A stretch of DNA of 64,000 nt from Pseudomonas sp. GD03858. GTDB lineage: Bacteria > Pseudomonadota > Gammaproteobacteria > Pseudomonadales > Pseudomonadaceae. The DNA lies in NCBI RefSeq assembly GCF_029840925.1, contig NZ_JAOCDM010000006.1, forward strand, positions 1 through 64,000, written 5' to 3'. Position 1 is the stretch's first letter, and every line of letters starts with the position of its first letter. Shown here in pieces: positions 48,827-59,771 of this stretch. A program made the position numbers and the translations under genes. The notes beneath the pieces are model-generated. The model was given only the letters and a program-made list of their open reading frames with translations. It ran no database searches and was not told where the DNA came from.

Positions 48827-49489
48827 ATGCCCATGCGCCTGTCCTTCGCCGCCTTGCTGCTGACCCTGTTCACCTGCCTTGCCGCCAACGCCGAGACTCC
48901 CGCCATGAACGTTCATTTGCTCGATGCAGCCCGCCGCGGCGACGCAGCCGCCATCCGTCAACTGCTCGACCAGGGCGCCCAGGTGGATACGCGCAACGAC
49001 CAGGGCCAAAGCGCATTGCTGGTGGCGACCCATGGCAATCAACTGGAGGCGGCCAGGGTGCTGATCGATGCCGGCGCCGACGTCAACGCCCGCGACAACA
49101 TCCACGACAGTCCCTACCTGTATGCCGGGGCCCGGGGCCTGAACGATATCCTGCGCCTGACCCTGGCCCATGGCGCCGACCTCGAGAGCACCAATCGCTA
49201 CGGTGGCACCGCACTGATCCCCGCCGCCGAGCGTGGGCATGTGCAGACCGTGCAGCTGCTCATCGACGCCGGCGTGGATGTCGACCACCTCAATCGTCTG
49301 CACTGGACCGCGCTGCTCGAGGCGGTGATCCTCGGCGACGGCGGCCCCCGGCATGTGGAAATCGTGCGCCGGCTGCTGGCTGCGGGGGCGGATCGGTCGA
49401 TTGCCGACAAGGACGGTGTGACCGCACTGGAGCATGCGCGCCAGCGCGGGTACCGGGAGATGGAACGCCTGCTGTCACAGAATCCGTAG
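48827..49489 (+). CDS. Periplasmic ankyrin-repeat protein
   Basis: A 220-residue protein. A signal peptide (LSFAALLLTLFTCLAANA, cleavage before ETPA) is followed by about five ankyrin repeats (for example NVHLLDAARRGDAAAIRQLLDQGAQVDTR, then SALLVATHGNQLEAARVLIDAGADVNAR, and TALIPAAERGHVQTVQLLIDAGVDVDH). It should be a soluble periplasmic binding module; in Pseudomonas such proteins are sometimes linked to oxidative-stress genes, but no such gene is adjacent. Divergent from LysR. Confidence 0.85.
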   Translation: MPMRLSFAALLLTLFTCLAANAETPAMNVHLLDAARRGDAAAIRQLLDQGAQVDTRNDQGQSALLVATHGNQLEAARVLIDAGADVNARDNIHDSPYLYAGARGLNDILRLTLAHGADLESTNRYGGTALIPAAERGHVQTVQLLIDAGVDVDHLNRLHWTALLEAVILGDGGPRHVEIVRRLLAAGADRSIADKDGVTALEHARQRGYREMERLLSQNP

Positions 49490-49546
49490 GTGTCTCAGGA
49501 TGGCGCAAGCCTGCTCCCACAGGGACTATTGCTTTGCGCTGGAACG

Positions 49547-50788
<1,242 letters not shown>

Positions 50789-50828
50789 TTAGGGTTTGCA
50801 CCTGCATTTTTAATCGCACCATTGCGCC

Positions 50829-50865
50829 AAAAAGTGCGATATCCGATAGAAAAGCTGCACTTTTT
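50829..50865. promoter_or_regulatory. Inverted repeat in the pobA / AraC-gene intergenic region
   Basis: AAAAAGTGC and GCACTTTTT are perfect 9-bp arms spaced by 19 bases, centred between the divergent promoters. The spacing of about two helical turns would suit binding by an AraC-type dimer, so this is a candidate operator. Confidence 0.45.
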
Positions 50866-50900
50866 GAAAAAATGTTCGATTAGCGGACAGGTCATACTCC

Positions 50901-51776
50901 ATGCACAGCACCCTACCCGGCATCCCGCTTTTCCAGCTTTACGGCGAGAGCCACGCCTGGCCGGACACCGACCTGCTGCACTGCGAATCGATACCTGCGC
51001 GTAGCCGCCTGCATCATTGGGAAATCAAACCGCATCAGCACGCCGAACTGTTCCAGCTGCTCTGCGTGCAGCGTGGCGAAGCACGGGTGGAGATCGAGGG
51101 CCGACACAGCATCATCCGCGAGGCGGCGATTCTGGTGGTGCCACCGCTGACCGTGCATGGCTTTCGTTTCAGCGCCGATATCCAGGGGCATGTGCTGACG
51201 TTCGGCACCGCCCTGCTGGCCGAGCAGGAACTGCGCCTGGGTGGGCCGTTGCACATGCTGGCGGCGCCACGCTGCTATCCGCTGGGCAAGGACCGATCGC
51301 GCCTGCACGGGCTGATCAATACCCTCCAGCAGGAATACCAGGGCAATGCCCCGGCCCGCGGTGCCATGCTGCAGGCGCTGTTCACCGCGCTGATGGTGTG
51401 GCTCAGCCGCCAGCAGCAAGCCCTGCCGCCACGCAGCCGGGACGAGCGCGACCAGCAATCACTCGGACGCTTCCTGCGCCTGGTCGAAGCGCACTATCGA
51501 GAGCACCTGGGCGTGGACGTTTTCGCCAGCCGCCTGGCCATCACCAGCCTGCAGCTCAACCAACTGTGCCGCGCGCTCACCGGGCAGACGGCGCTGCAGG
51601 TCATCCATCAACGGCTGCTGCTGGAGGCGCGGCGCAACCTGGCGTACACGCGCATGAGCATCGGGCAATTGTCCGACAACCTGGGGTTCAGTGATCCGAC
51701 CTACTTTGCACGGTTCTTCAAGAGGCTCACCGGACAGACACCGAACGAGTACCGCAAATCGCTGCAGGCCGGTTGA
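50901..51776 (+). CDS. pobR: AraC-family activator, probable regulator of pobA
   Basis: A 291-residue AraC/XylS protein. The N-terminal cupin-like effector domain (about 25-110: HWEIKPHQHAELFQLLCVQRGEARVEIEG) would bind an aromatic effector, and the C-terminus has two helix-turn-helix motifs (about 190-285: VFASRLAITSLQLNQLCRALTGQ, then RMSIGQLSDNLGFSDPTYFARFFKRLTGQTPNEYR). Being next to and divergent from pobA, it is most likely the 4-hydroxybenzoate-responsive activator. In Acinetobacter PobR is of IclR type; Pseudomonas commonly uses an AraC type, sometimes called PobC. Confidence 0.85.
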   Translation: MHSTLPGIPLFQLYGESHAWPDTDLLHCESIPARSRLHHWEIKPHQHAELFQLLCVQRGEARVEIEGRHSIIREAAILVVPPLTVHGFRFSADIQGHVLTFGTALLAEQELRLGGPLHMLAAPRCYPLGKDRSRLHGLINTLQQEYQGNAPARGAMLQALFTALMVWLSRQQQALPPRSRDERDQQSLGRFLRLVEAHYREHLGVDVFASRLAITSLQLNQLCRALTGQTALQVIHQRLLLEARRNLAYTRMSIGQLSDNLGFSDPTYFARFFKRLTGQTPNEYRKSLQAG

Positions 51777-51811
51777 ACAAGCCCCCATGCGCAGTCGTGC
51801 GCACGCCTTGC

Positions 51812-51827
51812 TTGACGTATACGTCAA
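51812..51827. promoter_or_regulatory. LiuR operator (perfect palindrome)
   Basis: TTGACGTATACGTCAA is a perfect 16-bp palindrome, 43 bases before liuR, and matches the consensus I recall for LiuR sites. TTGACG may itself be the -35 of the liuR promoter. This indicates autoregulation of liuR-mvaB. Confidence 0.75.
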
Positions 51828-51869
51828 CCCGGCATTAGGTTAGCAGCATCACGTCCCCCGAGCCCGAGC

Positions 51870-52271
51870 ATGAGCAGCCAGACCTACAGCATCTCCGACC
51901 TGTCCCGCGAGCTGGACATCACCACCCGGGCCATCCGCTTCTATGAGGAGCAGGGCCTGCTCAGCCCCGAACGCCGAGGCCTTGAGCGTATCTATTCGGC
52001 GCGCGACAAGGTCACCCTCAAGCTGATCCTGCGAGGCAAGCGCATCGGTTTTTCGCTGGCCGAGTGCCGCGAGCTGATCGAACTCTACGACCCTGCCGGC
52101 GGCAATCAGAAACAGCTCACCAGCATGCTGGACAAGATCGCCGAACGCCGCGCCCAGCTAGAACAGCAGATGCTCGACATCCAGCAAATGCACCTGGAGC
52201 TGGACACCGCCCAGGAGCGCTGCGAACAGGCGCTGGCCGCCACCCTGAACCCGTCGCACCCCCACCGCTGA
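51870..52271 (+). CDS. liuR: MerR-family regulator of leucine/isovalerate catabolism
   Basis: A 133-residue MerR protein. N-terminal winged helix: YSISDLSRELDITTRAIRFYEEQGLLSPERRG (about 5-37), then LKLILRGKRIGFSLAECRELIELYDP and a long coiled coil. It has no metal-binding cysteine loop, as expected for LiuR, which responds to a branched-chain catabolite. It precedes mvaB by 20 bp and a LiuR-type palindrome lies upstream. The rest of the liu genes (liuA-D) are not in the window, so they would be regulated in trans. Confidence 0.88.
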   Translation: MSSQTYSISDLSRELDITTRAIRFYEEQGLLSPERRGLERIYSARDKVTLKLILRGKRIGFSLAECRELIELYDPAGGNQKQLTSMLDKIAERRAQLEQQMLDIQQMHLELDTAQERCEQALAATLNPSHPHR

Positions 52272-52291
52272 TTCGCCACAGGAAACCCGCC

Positions 52292-53191
52292 ATGTCATTG
52301 CCCAAGAATGTCCGCCTGGTCGAAGTCGGCCCACGCGACGGCCTGCAGAACGAAGCCCAGCCCATCAGCGTCGCTGACAAGATACGGCTGGTGGACGACC
52401 TCACCGACGCGGGGCTCGACTACATAGAAGTCGGTAGTTTCGTCTCGCCCAAGTGGGTGCCGCAAATGGCCGGCTCCGGCGAGGTGTTTGCCGGTATCCA
52501 CCAGCGCGAGGGTGTCACCTACGCGGCACTGGCGCCCAACCTGCGTGGTTTCGAGGATGCCCTGGCCGCCGGAGTGAAAGAGGTGGCGGTGTTCGCGGCG
52601 GCCTCGGAGGCCTTCTCCCAGCGCAACATCAACTGTTCGATCAGCGACAGCCTCAAGCGCTTCGAACCGATCATGGAGGCTGCCCGGAGTCAGGGTGTGC
52701 GGGTGCGCGGCTATGTGTCCTGCGTGCTCGGCTGCCCCTATGAGGGACGAATCAGCGCCGAGCAGGTCGCCCCGGTGGCCCGCGCCCTGCACGAAATGGG
52801 CTGCTACGAGGTATCGCTGGGGGACACCATCGGCACCGGCACAGCCGGGGATACCCGCCGCCTGTTCGAGGTGGTCTCGACCCAGGTACCACGCGAACAG
52901 CTGGCCGGACATTTCCACGACACCTATGGCCAGGCCCTGGCCAACGTCTATGCCAGCCTGCTGGAGGGCATCGCGGTGTTCGACAGCTCGGTGGCGGGCC
53001 TCGGTGGCTGCCCCTATGCCAAGGGTGCCACCGGCAATGTCGCCACCGAGGATGTGGTGTACCTGATGCAAGGCCTCGGGATCGAGACCGGCATCGACCT
53101 GGACCGGCTGATCGGCGCCGGTCTGCGCATCAGCGAGGTGCTGGGGCGCGTCACGGGTTCACGGGTGGCGCGGGCACGCAGTGCGCGCTGA
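52292..53191 (+). CDS. mvaB: Hydroxymethylglutaryl-CoA lyase
   Basis: A 299-residue lyase of the HMGL-like TIM-barrel family that splits HMG-CoA to acetoacetate and acetyl-CoA, the last step of leucine catabolism. VEVGPRDGLQNE (with catalytic Arg-Asp), the YEVSLGDTIGTG block, HFHDTYGQALAN and the signature SSVAGLGGCPYAKGATGN are all present. It forms an operon with liuR. It is followed by the sRNA locus, not by another liu gene. Confidence 0.95.
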   Translation: MSLPKNVRLVEVGPRDGLQNEAQPISVADKIRLVDDLTDAGLDYIEVGSFVSPKWVPQMAGSGEVFAGIHQREGVTYAALAPNLRGFEDALAAGVKEVAVFAAASEAFSQRNINCSISDSLKRFEPIMEAARSQGVRVRGYVSCVLGCPYEGRISAEQVAPVARALHEMGCYEVSLGDTIGTGTAGDTRRLFEVVSTQVPREQLAGHFHDTYGQALANVYASLLEGIAVFDSSVAGLGGCPYAKGATGNVATEDVVYLMQGLGIETGIDLDRLIGAGLRISEVLGRVTGSRVARARSAR

Positions 53192-53223
53192 GTCATACGG
53201 TTGTCACACAGGTGTGGGCGGAG

Positions 53224-53264
53224 TGTTACCGCCTACACGCTTTCCAGCAAAAAATCGGGTAACA
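53224..53264 (+). promoter_or_regulatory. Candidate CbrB-binding half sites upstream of crcY
   Basis: TGTTAC (53224-53229) and GTAACA (53259-53264) form an inverted pair about 80-125 bp upstream of the sigma-54 promoter, an enhancer-like location. These hexamers fit what I recall of the CbrB half sites (TGTTAC/GTAACA), but here the spacer is 29 bases rather than about 14, so this is a candidate only. Confidence 0.45.
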
Positions 53265-53345
53265 GGGAAACAATTCGACAGAATTTCACGTGCCAGCCTT
53301 CCCTCCAAAACAATCAAGTAGTTGATTTTAAAGGTATTTGAAAAG

Positions 53346-53363
53346 TTGGCACGCCACCTGCTT
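53346..53363 (+). promoter_or_regulatory. Sigma-54 promoter of crcY
   Basis: TTGGCACGCCACCTGCTT fits the -24/-12 consensus TTGGCACG-N4-TTGC: GG at 53348-53349 and GC at 53360-53361 are exactly ten bases apart. Transcription would start around 53373. Confidence 0.8.
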
Positions 53364-53372
53364 TATCTCTGG

Positions 53373-53735
53373 CATAACAAGAACAAAAAAATGCGACACC
53401 CAATAAAAACAATAGAGAACGGCTCTGACACAACAAGAACAACACGGCAGAGGCGTAGCAAGCAGATTTTTTTGGAGTCGACGTGCTTTTCAGGGGCAAC
53501 CCGCAGCCTGACACAGAACAATAAAACTACCTGCAAGGTAGCGACGGTCACGGTTGGATCACGTTGGATGAACGCAGGTCAGCGCTCAAAAAAATACGTT
53601 TGCTCTTGGCCCCGGTTGGGGGCCTCGCAAGGCAGAGACATCGGTCGACAAAAACAACAACAGGCCCGTCTCCAATAATAAGAAAAGAGCAGGCAACAAC
53701 GCTTATGAGGGGAGCTTCGGCTCCCCTCAGTGCTT
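53373..53735 (+). ncRNA. crcY: CrcY small RNA (Hfq/Crc-sequestering)
   Basis: A non-coding stretch of about 360 bases with no open frame of protein character. It contains six A-rich motifs of AANAANAA type: near 53376, 53402, 53432, 53517, 53650 and 53674, for example AACAAGAACAA. It also contains a small stem CTACC-tgcaa-GGTAG and ends at a GC-rich hairpin. CrcZ/CrcY RNAs of Pseudomonas titrate the Hfq-Crc complex and so relieve catabolite repression under CbrAB control. In P. putida KT2440 crcY is located between mvaB and an mgtC-like gene, exactly the location here. The 5' end is inferred from the promoter and the 3' end from the hairpin. Confidence 0.85.
53707..53728. terminator. Bidirectional hairpin ending crcY and mgtC
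   Basis: GAGGGGAGC-TTCG-GCTCCCCTC is a perfect 9-bp stem with an extra-stable UUCG-type loop. It overlaps the stop codon of mgtC by two bases. There is no long T run on the plus strand, so termination may rely on the strong stem. Confidence 0.75.
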
Positions 53736-54257
53736 CCTGCCCTCCTCGTCCTCGCATCCCTTCTTCTCCCGTACCTCGCCCTTGTCCGCCAGCAGCGGCA
53801 TGCTCGCCAGCACCAGCAGCGCCAGTACGGTGCTCACCAGTGCCGTCGCCTCGCGCCCCATGCCTGCGGCGGTGCCAATGGCGGCAGTCATCCACAGGCC
53901 AGCGGCGGTGGTCAGGCCCTTGACGTGGCTGGTGTCCTGGCCGTTACCCTTGAGAATCGTGCCTGCGCCAAGAAAGCCGATGCCGGCGACGATGCCCTGG
54001 ATCACCCGGCTCAGCGCCTGTTCGTCGGCACCGGCCATGCTCGGCGCCAGCACGAACAACGCGGCGCCCATCGACACCAGCATGTGCGTGCGCACCCCAG
54101 CCGCCTTGCCCTTGCTCTCGCGCTCGAAGCCCAGCACAGCCCCCAGCAGGGCCGCCATCAGCAGGCGAATCAAGATACGGGCGACCTCACGCTCGTCGGT
54201 GACATCGGCGAACTCGCTGTGCAAGGCCTCGAGCATCGATTGCCAGAATGCTTCCAT
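53727..54257 (-). CDS. MgtC/SapB-family membrane protein
   Basis: A 176-residue inner-membrane protein with the MgtC N-terminal domain: about four helices, ALLGAVLGFERESKGKAAGVRTHMLVSMGAALFV and GIGFLGAGTILK being family hallmarks. It has a charged C-terminal tail (EVREKKGCEDEEG) instead of the full regulatory domain of Salmonella MgtC. MgtC proteins affect ATP synthase, magnesium and phosphate homeostasis. AGGAGG six bases upstream supports the ATG at 54257 over 54281. Confidence 0.9.
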   Translation of the reverse strand: MEAFWQSMLEALHSEFADVTDEREVARILIRLLMAALLGAVLGFERESKGKAAGVRTHMLVSMGAALFVLAPSMAGADEQALSRVIQGIVAGIGFLGAGTILKGNGQDTSHVKGLTTAAGLWMTAAIGTAAGMGREATALVSTVLALLVLASMPLLADKGEVREKKGCEDEEGRKH

Positions 54258-54701
54258 CGGTTGCCTCCTGGTGTCCTCCAACGGTTCTCTTGGAACAAAA
54301 CGTAACTTGCTGATTCAACTGGAACAGCGTGGGAGCGGGCTTGCCCCGCGATACGGTGTATGGCACCGGCATAACCCGTGATCCGGGCGGTGCGGCGTTC
54401 CGACAAGCCCGCTCCCTGCGCGACAGCGCAGCCCGAAGGGCTGGGCGATCTCCTACAGATGACCGCGGCACGCGCACCTCGTGCCTTGCGCCCCGCCAAA
54501 CGGAACTGCGCACACCGTGACAAAGGTGCGGTGGATAGCCGCAGGAATCTGCAACCAACTGCTCAAGGCAGCGAAATATAGGGCCTGAGCAATAAACCCA
54601 AGCATCTGATATGGTTTTTATCTACTTAACTGGGCCTGTGCTGAAAACAGATCCAGGGCCATAGTGCCCTGGCCTGATAGAGGCCTGATGAGCGATGAAC
54701 C
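54258..54701. other. Intergenic region with REP element and ccoG leader
   Basis: The first part holds the mgtC promoter and a degenerate REP pair (54329-54416, listed separately). The second part (about 54600-54701) is AT-richer and has a hairpin CCAGGG-N8-CCCTGG (54653-54672), tandem GGCCTGAT copies (54671 and 54682) and a direct repeat of ATGAGCGAT. No ANR/FNR box (TTGAT-N4-ATCAA) was seen. Confidence 0.4.
54329..54416. repeat. Degenerate REP pair
   Basis: GTGGGAGCGGGCTTGCCCCG (54329 onward) is one REP unit; the inverted partner retains only CAAGCCCGCTCCC (54404-54416). Same family as at 3787. Confidence 0.75.
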
Positions 54702-54705
54702 ATGA
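54688..54705 (+). CDS. Five-codon leader mini-ORF coupled to ccoG
   Basis: ATG AGC GAT GAA CCA TGA encodes MSDEP, preceded by AGAGG. Its stop overlaps the ccoG start (ATGA). CcoG itself begins MSDRIP, so the mini-ORF and the gene start share a duplicated ATGAGCGAT. The ccoG ATG alone has a poor ribosome site, so re-initiation after this mini-ORF is plausible. Confidence 0.4.
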   Translation: MSDEP

Positions 54706-56111
54706 GCGATAGAATCCCCTTCCGAGTCATCGAGATTGCCCCCGCCGCCACGCAAAAGAGCAAAAGCCATGCGGATGGCGGCATCCACACCCGCAGCTTC
54801 ACCGGTTTCTACCGCAACCTGCGGATCCTCTTCGCCGGCCTGCTGTTCGTGCTGTTCTTCGGCACCGCCTGGCTGCAGTGGAACGGTCGCCAGGCGGTAC
54901 TCTGGGATCTGGCCGACAGCAAGTTCCACATCTTCGGCGCGACCTTCTGGCCCCAGGACTTCATCCTGCTGTCGGCGCTGCTGATCATCTGCGCCTTCGG
55001 CCTGTTCGCCATCACCGTGTTCGCCGGGCGCGTCTGGTGCGGCTACAGCTGCCCGCAAAGCACCTGGACCTGGCTGTTCATGTGGTGCGAGAAGGTCGCC
55101 GAAGGCGATCGCAACCAGCGCATCAAGCTGGCCGGCGCCCCCTGGAGCGTGGAGAAAATCGCTCGGCGCGGCCTCAAGCATGGCCTGTGGCTGGCAATCG
55201 GCCTGCTCACCGGGCTGACCTTCGTCGGCTACTTCACCCCGATCCGTCCGCTGGCCGCCGAGCTGTTCACCTTCGAACTGGGTGGCGTGGCCTTGTTCTG
55301 GATCCTCTTCTTTACCGCCGCCACCTACCTCAACGCCGGCTGGCTGCGCGAGGCGGTGTGCATGCACATGTGCCCCTACGCGCGGTTCCAGAGCGTGATG
55401 TTCGACAAGGACACCCTGGCGGTGGCCTACGACCCCAGTCGCGGCGAAGCGCGCGGCCCGCGCAAGAAAGGCAGCGATCCGCGCAGTCAGGGCCTGGGCG
55501 ACTGCATCGACTGCACCCTGTGCGTGCAGGTCTGCCCCACCGGCATCGATATTCGCGACGGCCTGCAGATGGCCTGCATCGGCTGCGCCGCCTGCATCGA
55601 CGCCTGCGACGGGGTGATGGACAAGATGAACTACGCCCGCGGCCTGATCGGTTACAAGTCCGAACACAACCTGCAAGGCGGCAGGACCCACTGGTTGCGT
55701 CCGCGCCTGCTGGGCTACGCCGCCGCGCTGACGGTGATGATCGGCGCCCTGGTGGTCGCCCTGCAGATGCGCCCGATGGTGTCGATGGACGTGATCAAGG
55801 ACCGTGGCCTGTTCCGCGAGAACGCCCTGGGCCAGATCGAGAACATCTACCTGCTCAAGATCATCAACAAGACCCAGGAACCACAGCACTATCGCCTGCG
55901 CCTGGTGGACGCCGACGGCTTCGAGCTGCACGGGCGCAGCGAATTCACCATCGCTGCCGGCGAGATGAGCGAGCTGCCGGTGTCGGTGGCGATGCTCGCC
56001 GACCGCCCGAGCAGCAGCTCCCAGGAGCTGACGTTCGAGATCCAGGACAGCGACCAGCCCGGCATCCGCAGCACCGCGCACAGCCGTTTCGTCGCGCCGA
56101 TGAATCGCTGA
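54702..56111 (+). CDS. ccoG: CcoG-type cytochrome oxidase accessory ferredoxin (FixG/RdxA family)
   Basis: A 469-residue inner-membrane iron-sulfur protein. Several membrane helices (about 40-60, 85-105, 155-180, 195-215, 340-360) surround CxxxCP motifs (WCGYSCPQSTW; CMHMCPYARFQ). A two-cluster ferredoxin segment follows (about 260-305): CIDCTLCVQVCPTGID and CIGCAACIDACD. An Ig-like C-terminal domain ends the protein. CcoG reduces Cu(II) for assembly of cbb3 oxidase. Here it is not beside ccoNOQP, so it may be a second copy. It starts at 54702 after a coupled mini-ORF, and a MocR-type gene follows 39 bp later. Confidence 0.93.
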   Translation: MSDRIPFRVIEIAPAATQKSKSHADGGIHTRSFTGFYRNLRILFAGLLFVLFFGTAWLQWNGRQAVLWDLADSKFHIFGATFWPQDFILLSALLIICAFGLFAITVFAGRVWCGYSCPQSTWTWLFMWCEKVAEGDRNQRIKLAGAPWSVEKIARRGLKHGLWLAIGLLTGLTFVGYFTPIRPLAAELFTFELGGVALFWILFFTAATYLNAGWLREAVCMHMCPYARFQSVMFDKDTLAVAYDPSRGEARGPRKKGSDPRSQGLGDCIDCTLCVQVCPTGIDIRDGLQMACIGCAACIDACDGVMDKMNYARGLIGYKSEHNLQGGRTHWLRPRLLGYAAALTVMIGALVVALQMRPMVSMDVIKDRGLFRENALGQIENIYLLKIINKTQEPQHYRLRLVDADGFELHGRSEFTIAAGEMSELPVSVAMLADRPSSSSQELTFEIQDSDQPGIRSTAHSRFVAPMNR

Positions 56112-56150
56112 TCCCCTACACTGACCACCACCTTGCCTGCCCAGACCAAA

Positions 56151-57560
56151 ATGAAACGCTACGAACGATTTGCCGACGACATTGCCGAACTGATCCGCTC
56201 CGGGGTGCTCGGCCCCGGCCAGCGGGTGCCTTCGGTACGCTATGCCAGCCAGACCCACGGTGTCAGCCCGTCCACCGTGTTCCAGGCCTACTACCTGCTG
56301 GAGCGTCGCGGCCTGATCCGCGCCCGGCCGCGCTCGGGCTACTTCGTCAACGCCCATGCGCCGCGCCCGTTCAGCGAGCCGCAAACCCAGGCGCCGGCCA
56401 GCGAGTCCACCGATGTCGATGTCAGCGGCCTGGTGTTCTCGATCCTCGACTCGATCAAGGATCCGCACACCGTGCCGTTCGGCTCGGCCTTCCCCAGCCC
56501 CACCCTGTTCCCCCTGCAACGCCTGTCGCGCTCGCTGGCCAGCGCCAGCCGGGCCATGGACCCGCGCATGGTGGTCACCGACCTGTCGCCGGGCAACCCG
56601 CAGTTGCGCCGGCAGATCGCCCTGCGCTACATGGTCGCCGGGCTGATGCTGCCGATGGAGGAACTGCTGATCACCAACGGCGCCCTGGAGGCACTTAACC
56701 TGTGCCTGCAGGCCGTCACCCAGCCCGGCGACCTGGTGGCCATCGAGGCACCCGCCTTTTACGCCTGCCTGCAGGTGCTCGAGCGCCTCAAGCTCAAGGC
56801 AGTGGAGATCCCTGTGCACCCGCGCGAGGGCATGGACCTCGGCGTACTGGCCCAGACCCTGGAGAAACACCCGGTCAAGGCCGTGTGGTGCATGACCAAC
56901 TTCCAGAACCCGGTGGGCGCCAGCATGCCAGAGGCCAAGAAGCAGGAACTGGTCGAACTGCTGCGTCGCCACCAGGTGCCACTGATCGAGGATGACGTCT
57001 ACGCCGAGCTGTACTACTCGCAGCAGGCGCCGAAGCCGGCCAAGGCGTTCGACACCGAAGGCCTGGTGATGCACTGCGGCTCGTTCGCCAAGAGCCTGGC
57101 CCCAGGCTACCGGATTGGCTGGGTGGCGGCTGGACGCTTCGCGCAGAAGATCGAGCGGCTCAAGTTGATGACCTCGCTGTGCGCCTCGATGCCAGCCCAG
57201 GCGGCAATCGCCGACTACCTGCAGCACGGCGGCTATGATCGCCACCTGCGCAAGCTGCGCTACGCCCTGGAAGGCCAGCAGGCCAACATGCTGGCCGCTA
57301 TCGCCCGCCACTTTCCGGCGCAGACCCGGGTCAGCCAGCCGTCCGGAGGCTACTTCCTGTGGCTGGAGCTGCCCGAGCAGATGGACGCCCTGAAGTTGTT
57401 CCACATGGCCCTGGCCCAGGGCATCAGCATCGCGCCGGGTCCGATCTTTTCGCCAACCCGGCGCTTTGGCAATTGCATCCGCCTGAACTATGGCAGCCCT
57501 TGGGGCGATGGCGCGGAACAGGCCATGGAAACGTTGGGGCGCATCGTGCGTTCGTTCTGA
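56151..57560 (+). CDS. MocR-type GntR regulator with aminotransferase-like domain
   Basis: A 469-residue protein. The N-terminal GntR winged helix (YERFADDIAELIRSGVLGPGQRVPSVR, then VSPSTVFQAYYLLERRGLIRARPRSGYFV, about 1-70) is linked to a class I aminotransferase-like domain. The PLP lysine is Lys314 in SFAKSLAPGYRIGW. MocR proteins use PLP or a PLP-amino acid adduct as effector. The ATG at 56151 (MKRYERF) is preferred over the TTG at 56133. Target genes are unknown; the following hybrid kinase and upstream ccoG are the nearest candidates. Confidence 0.9.
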   Translation: MKRYERFADDIAELIRSGVLGPGQRVPSVRYASQTHGVSPSTVFQAYYLLERRGLIRARPRSGYFVNAHAPRPFSEPQTQAPASESTDVDVSGLVFSILDSIKDPHTVPFGSAFPSPTLFPLQRLSRSLASASRAMDPRMVVTDLSPGNPQLRRQIALRYMVAGLMLPMEELLITNGALEALNLCLQAVTQPGDLVAIEAPAFYACLQVLERLKLKAVEIPVHPREGMDLGVLAQTLEKHPVKAVWCMTNFQNPVGASMPEAKKQELVELLRRHQVPLIEDDVYAELYYSQQAPKPAKAFDTEGLVMHCGSFAKSLAPGYRIGWVAAGRFAQKIERLKLMTSLCASMPAQAAIADYLQHGGYDRHLRKLRYALEGQQANMLAAIARHFPAQTRVSQPSGGYFLWLELPEQMDALKLFHMALAQGISIAPGPIFSPTRRFGNCIRLNYGSPWGDGAEQAMETLGRIVRSF

Positions 57561-57628
57561 AACAGCGGCATGGCGGCCAATGCCTGTCGCGGTTATAGTT
57601 CCGCGACCAGCCCGATTGGATCCAGCCG

Positions 57629-59680
<2,052 letters not shown>

Positions 59681-59771
59681 CCCATGCCAATTCAAGTCTG
59701 TCCCGGCGCCGCTGGTGGCCTCCCCAATCCCGTGACACAGCACCACTCGGGACCGGTTCACCTTCCCTGCC

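Noticed and set aside
54600-54701. ANR/FNR box for ccoG
   Set aside because: No TTGAT-N4-ATCAA-like sequence was found in the leader, although ccoG genes are often oxygen-regulated.
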